Below, in pieces: positions 21,937 to 32,455 of a stretch of 64,000 bases of DNA. Each line of letters begins with the position of its first letter. Within the stretch, counting starts at the first letter, position 1. Made by a program: the position numbers and the translations under genes. The stretch is from Tenrec ecaudatus (lineage: Eukaryota; Chordata; Mammalia; Afrosoricida; Tenrecidae), in assembly GCF_050624435.1 (NCBI RefSeq), contig NW_027459214.1, positions 1 to 64,000 on the forward strand, in the 5' to 3' direction. The notes under the pieces were generated by a model. That model saw only the letters and a list, made by a program, of their open reading frames with translations. It had not been told where the DNA came from and did no database searches.

Positions 21937-22955
21937 TAGCTATAGTCTTTTTTTTTTTTAACAATTTATTGGGGCTGATACAATTCTTTTCACAGTTCAT
22001 ACATATACATACATCAGTTGTATAAAGGACATCTGTACAGTCTTTGCCCTAATCATTTTTTTTCTCTTTTCTTCTTTTACATTTTATTAGGGACTCAAAC
22101 AACTCTTACCACAATCCATACATATACATACATCAATTGTATAAAGCACATCCATACATTCCCTGCCCCAATCATTCTCAAGGCATTTGCTCTCCACTTA
22201 AGCCCCTTGCATCAGGTCCTTTTTTTTTCTCCCCCTCCCTCCCCTTTCCCCCCTCCCTCATATGCCCTTGGTAATTTATACCTCGTTATTTTGTCATATC
22301 TTGCCCTATCCGGGGTCTCCCTTCCCCCCTTCTCTGCTGTCCCTCTCCCAGGGAAGAGGTCACATGTGGCTCCTTGTAATCAGTTCCCCCTTTCCAACCC
22401 ACTCACCCTCCACTCTCCCAGCATCGTCCCTCACGCCCTTGGTCCTGAAGGTATCATCCACCCTGGATTCCCTGTACCTCCAGCCCTCATATGTACCAGT
22501 GTACAGCCTCTGTCCTATCCAGCCCTGCAAGGTAGAATTCGGATCATGGTAGTTGGGGGTAGGAAGCATCCAGGATCTGGGGGAAAGCTGTGTTCTTCAT
22601 CGATACTACCTCACACCCTAATTAACCCATCTCCTCTCCTAAGCCCCTCTATGAGGGTATCTCCATTGGCCGACACTTGGGCCTTGGGTCTCCACTCTGC
22701 ACTTCCCCCTTCATTTAATATAATATATATATACACACATATATACATATACACATATATACACATACATACACACACTTATATCTTTTTTTTTTTGCAT
22801 GATGCCTTATATCTGGTCCCTTGGGCACCTCGTGATCGCACTGGCCGGTGTGCTTCTTCCATGTGGGCTTATTTGCTTCTGAGCGAGATGGCCGCTTGTT
22901 CACCTTCAAGCCTTTAAGACCCCAGACACTATCTCTTTTGATAGCTATAGTCTTT
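21937..22955 (-). mobile_element. L1 tail with doubled 3' end in one insertion
   Basis: Identical 14-bp copies of TAGCTATAGTCTTT at 21937-21950 and 22942-22955 flank a minus-strand insert (21951-22941). Read on the minus strand, it is a normal L1 3' UTR that reaches its first AATAAA signal at about 22083. It then runs through a purine-rich spacer into a second homologous L1 tail of about 100 bp (21960-22050), with its own AATAAA and an A run. A single pair of target copies implies one integration event. The 299-codon plus-strand frame (22018-22917) is antisense to this UTR and is not a gene. Confidence 0.88.
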
Positions 22956-22959
22956 GTAA

Positions 22960-24140
22960 CTCCTACCAATGACAGGGTGGAACTATGCCACCGAGGGAAG
23001 TAGACAGCATGCTAATAATATCAGTAAGGTGCATGGCATCCTCGAAGAGGTGAGACCATTCAAGTAAGACCTGTAGAGCCCTAATGTAGGGATTGGTCGG
23101 TTTGGTCATCCTGGGTGAGTTAACTCAGAAACAGAAAGTGGAGTTTCAAGAGCACCGAGAAAGACGAGCCAGCAGTGGAGTGTGCTCTTTGGACCCAGGA
23201 TCATTACTCTGAGCACCACCTCTGTCCAGGAGACAGAGATCCCTGACACTGGATGCACCAGGAGACAATGAAAAACAGTGGCAGATAAATAGCTCATGGA
23301 AGCAGAGGCAGCAGCACCAAGACCCCAGAACAGGGAGCTGACCAGCACACAGAATGAGAAAGCTGAGTGTCTTTGGGCCAAGGCTTCCAGACAAAGCGGG
23401 GTGCCTCAACGCACTTATCAGCAGAGCTGAAAGAACTTTGTACATGGTCCCAAGCAGAGCAGAGGTCAAGGAGCTGCAGGGCAGAGGCCAAGGACCAGAA
23501 AAAGTTCTGCCTCTGGGCACCACTGGGAAGAGACTGTCCTGACTGAAGAACTATATCCCCAGTCATTTCTGATCCTGAATTGTCACCTGCTAGGTCCCCA
23601 ATTAACCCCAGAAACATAAGTATTGTTTGCGAGTTCTGTGTGGCCATTGCCACTTAAGGATTATCAAACCCAGCAGAGAAGAAGAGAGTGTCATGGTAGG
23701 GATGGTTGGTGTCAGAAACTGTGAAAAGAAACGAGGGTGGAGGCATTTTGATCTCTGTCTCATAGGAATCAGCCTTGGGCTGTTTATCTTGATTTTCCTC
23801 CATTGCCTTTTGTGAAGTTACAGGGGGGGTCAAATGCCTCCACTATGCCATTTATACCCCTAAATTGACAAGTCCTTGGATGAAGGTTAGTCTGGGGAAG
23901 GAGCAGACCTTGGATGAGCTCTCATCAGCTGAGGCAATCCTAAAAGGGGCCAGACAGCTGGGACCTTTTCTATCAGTGGCTCTCTCAGCAGCTGGGGAAA
24001 TCAGTCTCTTGGCCCTGAGAGGAATCTGGGTGACACACTCATCTATGACATTACCCTGAAGAACAAGCTCCCACAAAAACCTGGCTGAGAACTCTCGCCT
24101 AGAAAACAGGAGTGCATGCCTAGCTAATAATAGCCATTTA
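22960..24140. other. Apparently unique DNA
   Basis: No repeat family or gene recognised. Overlapping minus-strand frames at 23106-23653 lack known domains. Confidence 0.4.
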
Positions 24141-24159
24141 CTGAAGGCCCTATGATTGG

Positions 24160-24280
24160 AACTGTGCCTCATTTACAGATGGAAAACTAGAGGAAGGGAT
24201 TTAAGGTGGCTAAGTTAATAAGTGACAGAGACAAGATTCAAACACAAGTTTGAAGCTGGTACTGTTAGCCTTTTTTCCAG
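24160..24280 (-). mobile_element. MIR fragment
   Basis: Reversed MIR blocks: CTCATTTACAGATGGAAAACTAGAGG, then GTTAATAAGTGACAGAGACAAGATTCAAAC. Confidence 0.7.
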
Positions 24281-24576
24281 GGCTGGGTTTTAGATGAGGC
24301 AAATGAGACACTTGTCAGGCACACAAGGTAAAGAGGCCTTCCCTCTCCTGTGTGACTTTCCCCATAAGTCTGAATCATGGGCCTGGTGTGTCTTATTTGC
24401 CTTCCTTGAGTCTCAGAACCTGGTCTAGTCTGATTTGCTATTTGAAGGAATAAGCCAGAATGCTCAAGTACTCTGAGTCAAGACCCATTCTCCACTGGAA
24501 TTGTTCAGTGGGATTTACCAGCCTCTTCCTTCGTGTTTCACTTTTCTAGAAACCTCCATGGAGGACTAGCTCTCAT

Positions 24577-24659
24577 GAAGAGAGCTTCAAAAAGCTCATG
24601 GCAAAATTCCATTATTTTTTCGTATCACTTTTCCACACGCTTTTGAAAGCTCCCTCCTT
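24577..24659. mobile_element. Short palindromic mariner-like MITE
   Basis: The left arm AGAGCTTCAAAAAGCTCATGG is mirrored by the right arm, whose reverse complement reads GGAGCTTTCAAAAGCGTGTGG. The centre is AT-rich, and the total is about 83 bp. The CTTCAAAAAGTTCATGG-like end resembles mammalian mariner derivatives. A TA target duplication is not clear: TG on the left, TA on the right. Confidence 0.5.
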
Positions 24660-24792
24660 ATCCCTTTCCACAGTCTTTCTCAAGGAAAGAGACTGTTGCT
24701 GGTTGATGTCAGATGCCCCTGAGTGTTTTCTACTCAGAATGCTCTGCACAAACTCTATCAACAAATGACGTAGAGTCAAACGTGCTGTGTGT

Positions 24793-24981
24793 CTTTAAGT
24801 TGATATCAGCTCATAGTGACCCTACAGGACAGAGTAGAACTGCCCCCCAAAGGTGTCCTAGGCTGAGATCGTTATGGGACCAGCTCGTCAGGTCTTTTCC
24901 CCTTTAGAGCCCATGGGTAGGTTCAAACTACCAGCCTTTTATTTAGCCACCCAGTCCTTAGCCATTGTACCACCAGGGCTC
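24793..24981 (-). mobile_element. AfroSINE
   Basis: TTGATATCAGCTCATAGTGACC, then CAGGACAGAGTAGAACTG, and GGTTCAAACTACCAGCC, ending with ACCACCAGGGCTC, in reversed SINE order. Confidence 0.8.
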
Positions 24982-25182
24982 TTTAAAACAGGGATTAGGT
25001 TGATTAATTGTATAATCTCCAGGCACATTTGAAAGCTGCTTCCCAGAACACCCTTCCCCAGATTGTTGATTAAGACGGGCATTTGGGGACTCATTTCTTT
25101 CTCATTTGTGTAAGTGCACTCTATGAGAGGGGTTTCCCTTCATAGATAGGTGATCACATACTATTTTTCCAAATTGAACCAC

Positions 25183-25380
25183 TTTTGGTGGTATATTGGG
25201 TTAAGAGTTGGGCTGCTGCTAATGGCAAAGTTAATGGTTCAAACCCACCAGCTACTCCTTGGGAGAAAGATGAGGGTTTTCTGCTCCCGTAAAGATGTGC
25301 AGTTCTGAAAATCAGCAGAGCCAGTCTATTGTGCCATATATGAGGTCAACCCCATGGCAGTGGATTTGGTTTTGGTTTGG
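25183..25380 (+). mobile_element. AfroSINE
   Basis: GTTGGGCTGCTGCTAATGGC, GGGAGAAAGATGAGGG, CTCCCGTAAAGATGTGCAG, and the tail ATGGCAGTGGATTTGG. Confidence 0.8.
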
Positions 25381-25423
25381 GTCTGTGGGGGAAGTCCTTA
25401 AGTCATTCTTTAGTCACATGGAG

Positions 25424-25650
25424 GAGTCCCTGGGTGGTGCAGTTGGTTAACATACTGGGCTACTAACTCATAGGTTGGAGCTTCAAGCCCAGCCAGAAGT
25501 GTCTCTGAAGAAAGGCCTGGTGCTGCATTTCAAACAACAACAACAAAATCAGTTATAGAAAAAAAACAACAGAATGTCGTTCTACTCTGGCCCAAAGGAG
25601 TCCCTATGAATCAGAGTTAACTTCATGGCAACTGGCATGGGTTTGGTCCA
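25424..25650 (+). mobile_element. AfroSINE variant with internal A-rich insert
   Basis: GGAGTCCCTGGGTGGTGCAG, GAAGAAAGGCCTGGTGCTGC and TCTACTCTGGCCC are present. A CAACAACAACAA/A-run segment (25535-25570) separates the halves. The tail ends near ATGGCAACTGGCATGGG. Confidence 0.75.
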
Positions 25651-25659
25651 TGGGAAAAA

Positions 25660-27120
25660 AGAACCCTTCATAATTGCCTCCATGCCCAATAGTTCCTTTC
25701 CTGTATCCCTAGACCACACCAGCACCCTCAGCATCTTGCCTTATAATTGCCATGGGTCCGTCTCTCTTCCCAATGGGCCAGGCCGTGATGCAGCCGCTGC
25801 TGATACAGAGGGATTGTGCAGTCCCTGCATGATCTACAGTCCTCATGACATATTTCTTGAATGAAGATTAAGTGATCCTCTCTAGAGCTTAGCTCAGGTG
25901 AATCCACTACCTCAGCTGGAACCGAAGTGGTGCCTGACCAATATCTGTTTTGAAAAGATAGAAGGGCATTCCTAATCTTTGTGGAGAAACAGAGGATTTA
26001 GTGAAATGTTTCTGCAGTTGAGGTTACAGATGATCTGTTGACATGGTCTAAAAGGTTGTAGGTGGTTTAATGTCTCTCGGTACCATCAATTTTGCATCTT
26101 GTCCTGACTTAGCAAATTGGTTGGGATTTCGGCTTACTGCCAAGGACCTTCAGAAAGAATGTGGTTGCAGGAGCAAGTTTAAGAAAGGAAGGAGCTTTGA
26201 AGCAGCCCTCACTGAGTGCCAATCCAAAGCTCTGTAACCCAGCACCTCAGAGGGCTTGATCTGGGATGGACTATGGCAGCATCACCATGAGCCACTTCCT
26301 CCAGTGGCCCTGACTGAAGGCTCAGAACCTGCCTCTGATTGGCAGCTGAGAGATACTAGGACCGTCACCTGCCATATCGCCTGTATTTCTCCTGGCAGTA
26401 AAAATCCCCAAAGTACACTATGTTCGGGCAATCTTTCCAGCCTACAAGCAGTTGTTGCTTATCTCTGTCAGCTTTTTGCAGGGGAACAATCAGGTTTTGA
26501 AATTGAAAGACTTGCATGTGTGTGACTCATCAGGTTAAGAGACAACGCATAACAACTATATTACCAGGTTTCCTTCCTCTTGAAGGATAGGTAAGCAACA
26601 AAAAGACCAATTCTCTTAAAACCTCTGATCGAGAGTGGCACACAACTCCTTCCACTTTTATTCTATTGGCCAAGCCCTTCGCTGGCAGGGCAGGGAAGTT
26701 TACTCTTTCCTTGGATGACTAGGAAGTGAGTGAAATTTTGTCATCTCATACAAAGGGAAAAGGGAAACATGCTCTATGATGAAATAAGTTTAAAAAAAAA
26801 GTCAAAATATTCATAGAATCTGCCGAGTGTGGCAAAAGCATGAGCACTCCCATTGTAGAAGAAACACTGCTCTCAGAAACCACACTGTGCCTGGCAAGGG
26901 AGGCTGGGAGGATTTATGCTTGCTCACTTTGGCCAAGTCATTAAGCATGGCTGATCAGTAGAAAAGGAAATCGGGTTTGGTGCGGGGATGTGTCATTGGA
27001 TATGCAGGCGATTCTCCTTGAGATGTATTGGCCCACAACTTTGGACTCACATACAGCAGTGACCATGCAGATGGCATCGGACCTGGCAACATTTCATTTT
27101 TGTATATAGAAAGTTGACAC
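25660..27120. other. Apparently unique DNA
   Basis: No gene or repeat family was recognised. Short open frames only. Confidence 0.4.
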
Positions 27121-27125
27121 AAGCA

Positions 27126-27322
27126 TCTCCTGGTGGTGTAGTGGGTTACAAATTGTGTCCCTAACCTTAAACTCAGCAGTTCGAAAACAGCAGCACTCAG
27201 TGAGGGAAAGATGAGGCTTTCTACTCCTGTCAAGAGTTACAGGCTCAGAAACCCATGGGGGCAATTCTCCCCTGTCCTACAAGGTCGCTATGCATCAGCA
27301 GTGACTCGATGGCAGGGAGATT
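27126..27322 (+). mobile_element. AfroSINE
   Basis: CTCCTGGTGGTGTAGTGGG, GGGAAAGATGAGGCTTTCTAC, GAGTTACAGGCTCAGAAACCC, and the tail GTGACTCGATGGCAGGGAG. It is a good copy. Confidence 0.85.
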
Positions 27323-27582
27323 AAGTTGATATTACCTATTTTAGAAAACGGTTCTGGTTATTCAATTAAGTAAGGCAGGTGCAGCCCTGTCACACAGGGT
27401 TTGTTTAGATAGCACAATAGTGTCCACTCACTCATTAGCTCAGTGTGTCTGGAAACCCAATGTGTATTTCCACATGGGACAAGTCAGGTTGAAGACACTG
27501 GGGATTCGTGCTTTGTTGAGCAAGCCCTGGAATTGCAAGAGTTCTAAAAAGAGATCAAAGTTCCTGTTTTTATAGCTCTCTC

Positions 27583-27593
27583 TCACACACACA

Positions 27594-27629
<36 letters not shown>
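27583..27629. repeat. (CA)n microsatellite
   Basis: An interrupted then pure CA run of about 47 bp. Minus-strand frames here encode alternating C and V only because of this repeat. Confidence 0.95.
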
Positions 27630-27634
<5 letters not shown>

Positions 27635-27744
27635 TGGTGAACTTCACAGAACGTAGTGGGGACTTCACAGAAAGGGGGGTTAATAGCTGTGAACAGGGTT
27701 GGGATGGGTCTTGTTCTATCCATTTGAAAGTCTCTAGGCTAAAC

Positions 27745-27940
27745 AGGAATGTCCTGGTGGTATAGTAGGTTCCGTGTTGGCCTGCTAACCACCAGGTCAG
27801 CAGTTCTGAATCCACCAGTTCCTCCATGGAAAAAAGATGAGGCTTTCTATTTGAGTAAAGAATTATAGTCTCAGAGACTCATTGGGGCATGTTTATTCTT
27901 CCCTATAGGGGCGCTGCCAGTCAGAATGAACTCAGTACAG
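27745..27940 (+). mobile_element. AfroSINE
   Basis: TGTCCTGGTGGTATAGTAGG, CCAGGTCAGCAGTTCTGAA, AAAGATGAGGCTTTCTA, and TATAGGGGCGCTGCCAGTC. Confidence 0.8.
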
Positions 27941-27999
27941 TATGCAAATAACAAGCTGTGCTAATACCATTCCAGAGTGACAGTGGTGTTCCAGGGACT

Positions 28000-28760
28000 T
28001 TGGTTTCGCCTGGCCCCTGACCCTGAGGAAACATGAGGTCTTCAGGTCCTCTCCTGCTGCTCTTCTTTACCATCCTCCCATATCCTCCTCTGCACTCCCA
28101 AGTGGTGGGCATGATTTATAAACACAGAAATCCACTTACTCCTTTGGAAAAGTGGTTTACTTCACCCAAAAATTCGGAGAACTGTGTCGTCTCCCTTTCA
28201 AAGTAAATTATACGATGAACATACAATATTGATTGCAGGCATGTGGATTCTTAATCCTCAAGTTCCCATGAAACCCTGCTTTCCATGGCAAATCAGCCCG
28301 CCATTTCAGCACACCAGTATTGCCAGGAGAAAGGAGCCTCAGCAGCCACCACTGCTCCACAGCCTGCTTTTCACGGTCACACGGGGATGTCAAAGTGCCC
28401 CACACCTCGTGCACTTGACTCAGTGCTTGCTTGCAGGGGTTGCATTTCGTGAGAGCTCAACAACTTCCGAGCATTGGCAAATTCCCTCAACCAAAGGTGG
28501 GCAACAGCCTCAAAATGTCACCAGTCATTAACCACCAGCAGGGTTGCGTTATGCTCGTCAGTGCCGTCATGTGCAAGGGGAAAAACAATTCCCACAGGCT
28601 GCCCGCTGTTTGGGGAGGGAATGCCAAGTGGGGAAGCTGGGGGTCCTCACACCAGCAGCCACAGTTCCTGGCTCCAGGCCCTGCCCCAGGCTGTGCCAGG
28701 ACGAAGAGCCTGGACTCTCAGAGACTCCATAGCTCGATTTCCACTCAGGTTGTGTTGTGT
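28000..28760. other. Apparently unique DNA
   Basis: No repeat or gene was recognised. The overlapping frames of 110-130 codons at 28431-28866 have no domain signature. Confidence 0.35.
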
Positions 28761-28769
28761 TGATCATTC

Positions 28770-28985
28770 CTTCCCTAGGCTGCCACCCATCTGTCAGTTT
28801 GTCATCATGTTGTCATTTGTCTATAGCTTTGAGTGCTGTAAGCGGTGTCACCAGCTACGATTATAACCAGAGCAAGCCACTCTGGACACGCTTCACCAGA
28901 GCATCCAAGCTAGGACACACTGGGAAGAAAGACCTGATGATGTACTACTGAAAATGAGTCCATGGAACCCTATGGATCAAAAGAG
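28770..28985 (+). mobile_element. RTE 5' UTR fragment, strongly decayed
   Basis: GCCACCCATCTGTCAGTTTGTC, then a GAAGAAAGACCTGATGATG block and GGAACCCTATGGATC follow the order of the RTE 5' UTR. Confidence 0.5.
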
Positions 28986-29051
28986 AATACCGTCCAAACA
29001 AGTACTGGAAGAGGAGCACCCTAGGTGGGAATACACTCACACGATTCAGTG

Positions 29052-29264
29052 GGAGGACTCCCTGGGTAGTGTTTGACTAGCACCCAGGAGGTCGGCAGTT
29101 AAATCCCACCCAGAATCCAAGAGGTGCCTAAGGAAGGTAGGCCTGAATATCTGCTTCCAAAAGGTCACAACCTTAAAAACCCTATGGAACAGTTCTACTC
29201 TGAAATGTATGGGAGTCGCTATGAGTCAAAATGGACCGAAAAGCAGCTAATAACAACAACACTG
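29052..29264 (+). mobile_element. AfroSINE variant
   Basis: GGACTCCCTGGGTAGTGTTTG, AGGAGGTCGGCAGTTAAATC, CTATGGAACAGTTCTACTCTG, GTCGCTATGAGTCAAAATGG, and a final AATAACAACAACA. Confidence 0.8.
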
Positions 29265-29288
29265 TATAAAGAACAACACTGCAAGACC

Positions 29289-29693
29289 TTAGGACAAAAT
29301 ACAGAGCAGGCACAATAGCCTCGACTCCACAGGATAGGGCAAGTTATTTTCCTTTGTACCAGAGACCGGAACTGTACAACGGAATGACACCCTGCCTGCT
29401 CTTGTGTCATCACCACAGTCGTTGGTCCATGTTGAGTCCATTGCTGTAGCCACTGTGGACATCCATCTTATCAAGGGTCTTCTTCCCTCTTGCTGCCCCT
29501 GTCCTTTAACAAGCATTATGTCCTTTCTTAAGAACCAGTCTCTCCTGATAGCATGTCCAATGGATGTGAGATGAAGACTTGCCATCCTCACTTCTAAGGG
29601 GCATTCTGGCCGTGCTTTCTCCAAGAGGGATTTGCTTGTTCTTCTGACATCCCAGACGACTTTCGGTATTGTTTGCACATCATTCACATGCAT
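29289..29693 (-). pseudogene. C-terminal RTE ORF2 fragment, still open (134 codons)
   Basis: The minus-strand frame shows the RTE C-terminal domain in order: WDVRRTSKSLLEKARPECPL, a MASLHLTSIGHAIRR block (the FGHLMRR region of BovB-type elements), GQGQQEGRRPLIRW, and MDSTWTND. It lacks the endonuclease and the catalytic palm, so it cannot act. The element fragment extends over about 29290-29790. Its upstream part (29700-29790) is out of frame. Confidence 0.75.
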
Positions 29694-30034
29694 TGATTTT
29701 TCTTCAGTTTTCCTTACTCACTGTCCAGCTCTCACATGCAATTGACCATTGAAACTACTTACCTTGAATTCAGAGCTTAGGGTACACTACCCAAAGCCAC
29801 ATACCTTGTGAGCGGCTGAAACATGTCTGCTGCCAGTATCTGTCCAATTCATTTTATTGAAACATCATACTCAAAAGGTGCTTTAGGCAAACATGTTTTG
29901 TCTTTTGACTACATGTCCCAATAATATAACCAGGCTCAGACCCTCACATTGTAATGATTCAGCTATATGTCTGAGAGGAAAAAGACTGCAAACCATAAAA
30001 CTGATGGGAGAATAGGTACTGACTGTCACCTGCA

Positions 30035-30190
30035 ATGCCATTCCTTCAATAAATACTTATTGAGTGTTATTCAAATGACAACATTTTGCAAAGTTTTAAG
30101 AAGACCCAGATGTAGAGAACACAGTCCCTGCTCACAGGAGACTCACAGATACTGCATCAGGGCATTCAGATCAGGGACACCACAGATAGA
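30035..30190 (+). mobile_element. Ancient mammal-wide repeat fragment
   Basis: TCAATAAATACTTATTGAGTG followed by ACAGTCCCTGCTCACAGGAG matches an old repeat motif also seen at 43300. The exact family was not assigned. Confidence 0.5.
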
Positions 30191-30199
30191 TGCTGAAAG

Positions 30200-31140
30200 A
30201 AAAATCATTAAAAAAATATAGCAACCACGCACGGAATCCAGGACAGATAAAATCCTCAGGAACAGCAATGGGAGTAGCGATACAGTGGTAGCTTTTTAAT
30301 CTCCCATCATCTTGCATAGGGGTGGAGTCCAGACTGTCACTCAGGCCATAGCCAGTGAGGTCTCAATGTGGGCATGGCCTTCTCTTGAGGATTCTGGCAA
30401 CTTATGTATTCTTTCCTGGGGGCAAGAGACACCCATGACTTGATATTCCTGCTGACAAGATACATGGATCTACATTGACGGCAGCGAGAGCCTTGAACGG
30501 GGGGGAGTCATGTGGAGAGCCATGCCACTTTCCACCTCCACTGGGTCCATAAGACATTCCACCGACTGCCCTGTGATCTTCCAGCACTTGGTGTCATTGC
30601 ATGTGTTGCATAAGTCTGAAAAAAATTTACACACTGTTATTGGATATAGGGGTTAATTTCGTACTTATGGACGTGGTCTGGACTGGGCTGGGATGTTTTC
30701 TTAATATACAATTATTCTTCTATATAAAGCTTTTTTAGGACACATGAGTGTTTATGAATGTGCTTCTCTGGTCAACTCTAACTGACTCAGATACCATGAG
30801 GGCACAGGGTGGCTGTGTAGGGAAGGGGAGGAAAAGGGAACTTATAACAATGATGGATTTAGAACACACACACACACAGCCTAGGGGCCGAATAACATTA
30901 ATATGGGTAGAGGGACACAGAAGACAGTGTGTATAAAGATATTAATTTATATATAATTTAGTACGGGTGTGAGGGTTGAGGAGAGAGGGAAAAAACAGGA
31001 GCTGATATCAAAGGGGTCAAGTAGAATGATAGTGTTTAGAAAATGATGGTGGCAGCATATGTACAAACTCGCTTGATCTAATTGATTTATGGATTGTTAT
31101 ATTATCTGTCAGAGCCCCCATTAAAATGTGTTCTTTTTTC
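30200..31140. other. No gene seen; AT-rich tail-like end
   Basis: The sequence at 30940-31135 (ATATAATTTAGTACGGGTGTGAGG to CCCCCATTAAAATGTG) resembles a diverged L1 3' end of the same general type as 20915. The remainder is unassigned. A short (AC)n lies at about 30868-30880. Confidence 0.4.
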
Positions 31141-31142
31141 GA

Positions 31143-31315
31143 TAACAACATAAACTCACTGCCATGGAGTCAATTTTGACTCAGCATAGAACACCCCTGT
31201 GGTTTCCTCGCTTGCTATTCTTTAAGGAAACAGAAAGCCTTTTCTTTCCCCTGCAGAGTGGCTGGTGGTTTCAACTATTGACTTTGAGGTTAGCAGGCAC
31301 CATAGCACCATGATT
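31143..31315 (-). mobile_element. AfroSINE
   Basis: AAACTCACTGCCATGGAGTC, TTTTGACTCAGCATAGAAC, GTGGCTGGTGGTTTCAAC, and GAGGTTAGCAGGC, in reversed order. Confidence 0.8.
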
Positions 31316-31329
31316 CCTAAGGATGCTGG

Positions 31330-32040
31330 TAGAAAGAGAGAACCTTGTGGAACATAATTTAAAATTCTTTAATTATCTAGACTTACTTAACTGGAAGAGT
31401 CCCAGAGACTATAACCCTGAGTTACTCTTCAAACCTTGAATTGAAACTGTCCCCTGAAGTCATCTTTAAACTAAATAACAATTTAGCTCTTAAAGGATTG
31501 CATCCTTGAGTATTGCAGTCTTTAAAAAATCAGCACAAAACTAAATGGGCTACAGATAAGTCAAAATATATGTGAGAGGGTTGTGGCAGAGAGATTAAGT
31601 AAAAAGAAACACCTAGAATAGAAAGAACAAGAATGTTAATTCAATATGAAGAGTGTGACCAATGTCAATGAACATTGTGTCCAGAAAGGGTTGAAATGGA
31701 ACAGATTTTGCTTTGTATGTTTTCACATATCAAAATTAAATATTAGTAGAAAAAGAGAGAGACTCGCATCTGTTTGAGGCAGACTACCAAATACTGGGTT
31801 ATATATAATGCTAAGTATTGAAATATTATCCCATTTTCATATGCCAAGTATGGAAAGCCAAGGATGGAGTGAGGCATTCACAGGGGAGATGGCATTTGAA
31901 TGATCCAGGAATATGGCTAAAGAAGATGCTCATTCCCGGGTGTTTCCACTGGGTTCGCAAACACATCAGCAAATGAATGTCAAATAACGCGTCTCACCCT
32001 CTAACTCAGAGCTGTGCAACCGAACTCTCTTCTATGATGA
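31330..32040. other. Apparently unique DNA
   Basis: AT-rich sequence with no recognised gene, RNA gene or repeat family. Confidence 0.35.
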
Positions 32041-32053
32041 AAATGTTCCAGAG

Positions 32054-32252
32054 CAGTGATTCTCAACCTGTGGGTCGCGACCCCCATGGGGAGGGGGGTC
32101 GAACAATGCTTTCACAGGGGTCATCCGATTCATCACAGTAGCAATATTATAGTTATGAAGTAGCAACAAAAATAATTTTATAGTTGGGGGGAGCACCACA
32201 TATGAGGAACTATATGAAAGTGTCACAACATTAGGAAGGTTGAGAACCACTG
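32054..32252 (+). mobile_element. SPIN-type non-autonomous hAT transposon
   Basis: The left terminus is CAGTGATTCTCAACCTGTGG and the right terminus is GGTTGAGAACCACTG, which form inverted repeats. Internally it has GGGTCGCGACCCC, CTTTCACAGGGGTC and AGTTATGAAGTAGCAAC. It is 199 bp long. The flanking octamers TTCCAGAG and TTCTAAAG match at 6 of 8 positions, consistent with an old 8-bp duplication around a central TA. This agrees with the SPIN (URR1-like) family, known from tenrec, murine rodents, bushbaby, bats, opossum and some reptiles, and attributed to horizontal transfer. Confidence 0.9.
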
Positions 32253-32267
32253 TTCTAAAGGCATGAC

Positions 32268-32455
32268 ATCCAACCTGGTAGCTACTACATTTTATCAGGA
32301 AAGACCAGTCCATGGAAAGGGACATCATGCTTGGTAAAACTGAAGGTCCACAAGAAAAGAGACTGACCATCAAGGAGATGGGCTGACACCATGGCTGCAA
32401 CAATGGACTCCAACCTAACAACCAAGGCGAGATTTGGCACAAGATCAGGCAGTGT
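32268..32455 (+). mobile_element. RTE 3' fragment
   Basis: CAGTCCATGGAAAGGGACATC, TGCTTGGTAAAACTGAAGG, then GGAGATGGGCTGACACCATGG and AATGGACTCCAACC follow the RTE C-terminal and 3' order. Confidence 0.65.

Noticed and set aside
22018-22917. 299-codon plus-strand frame, the longest in the window
   Set aside because: It is antisense to an L1 3' UTR whose purine-rich composition depletes stop codons on the complement, and it runs through a TA/CA microsatellite.
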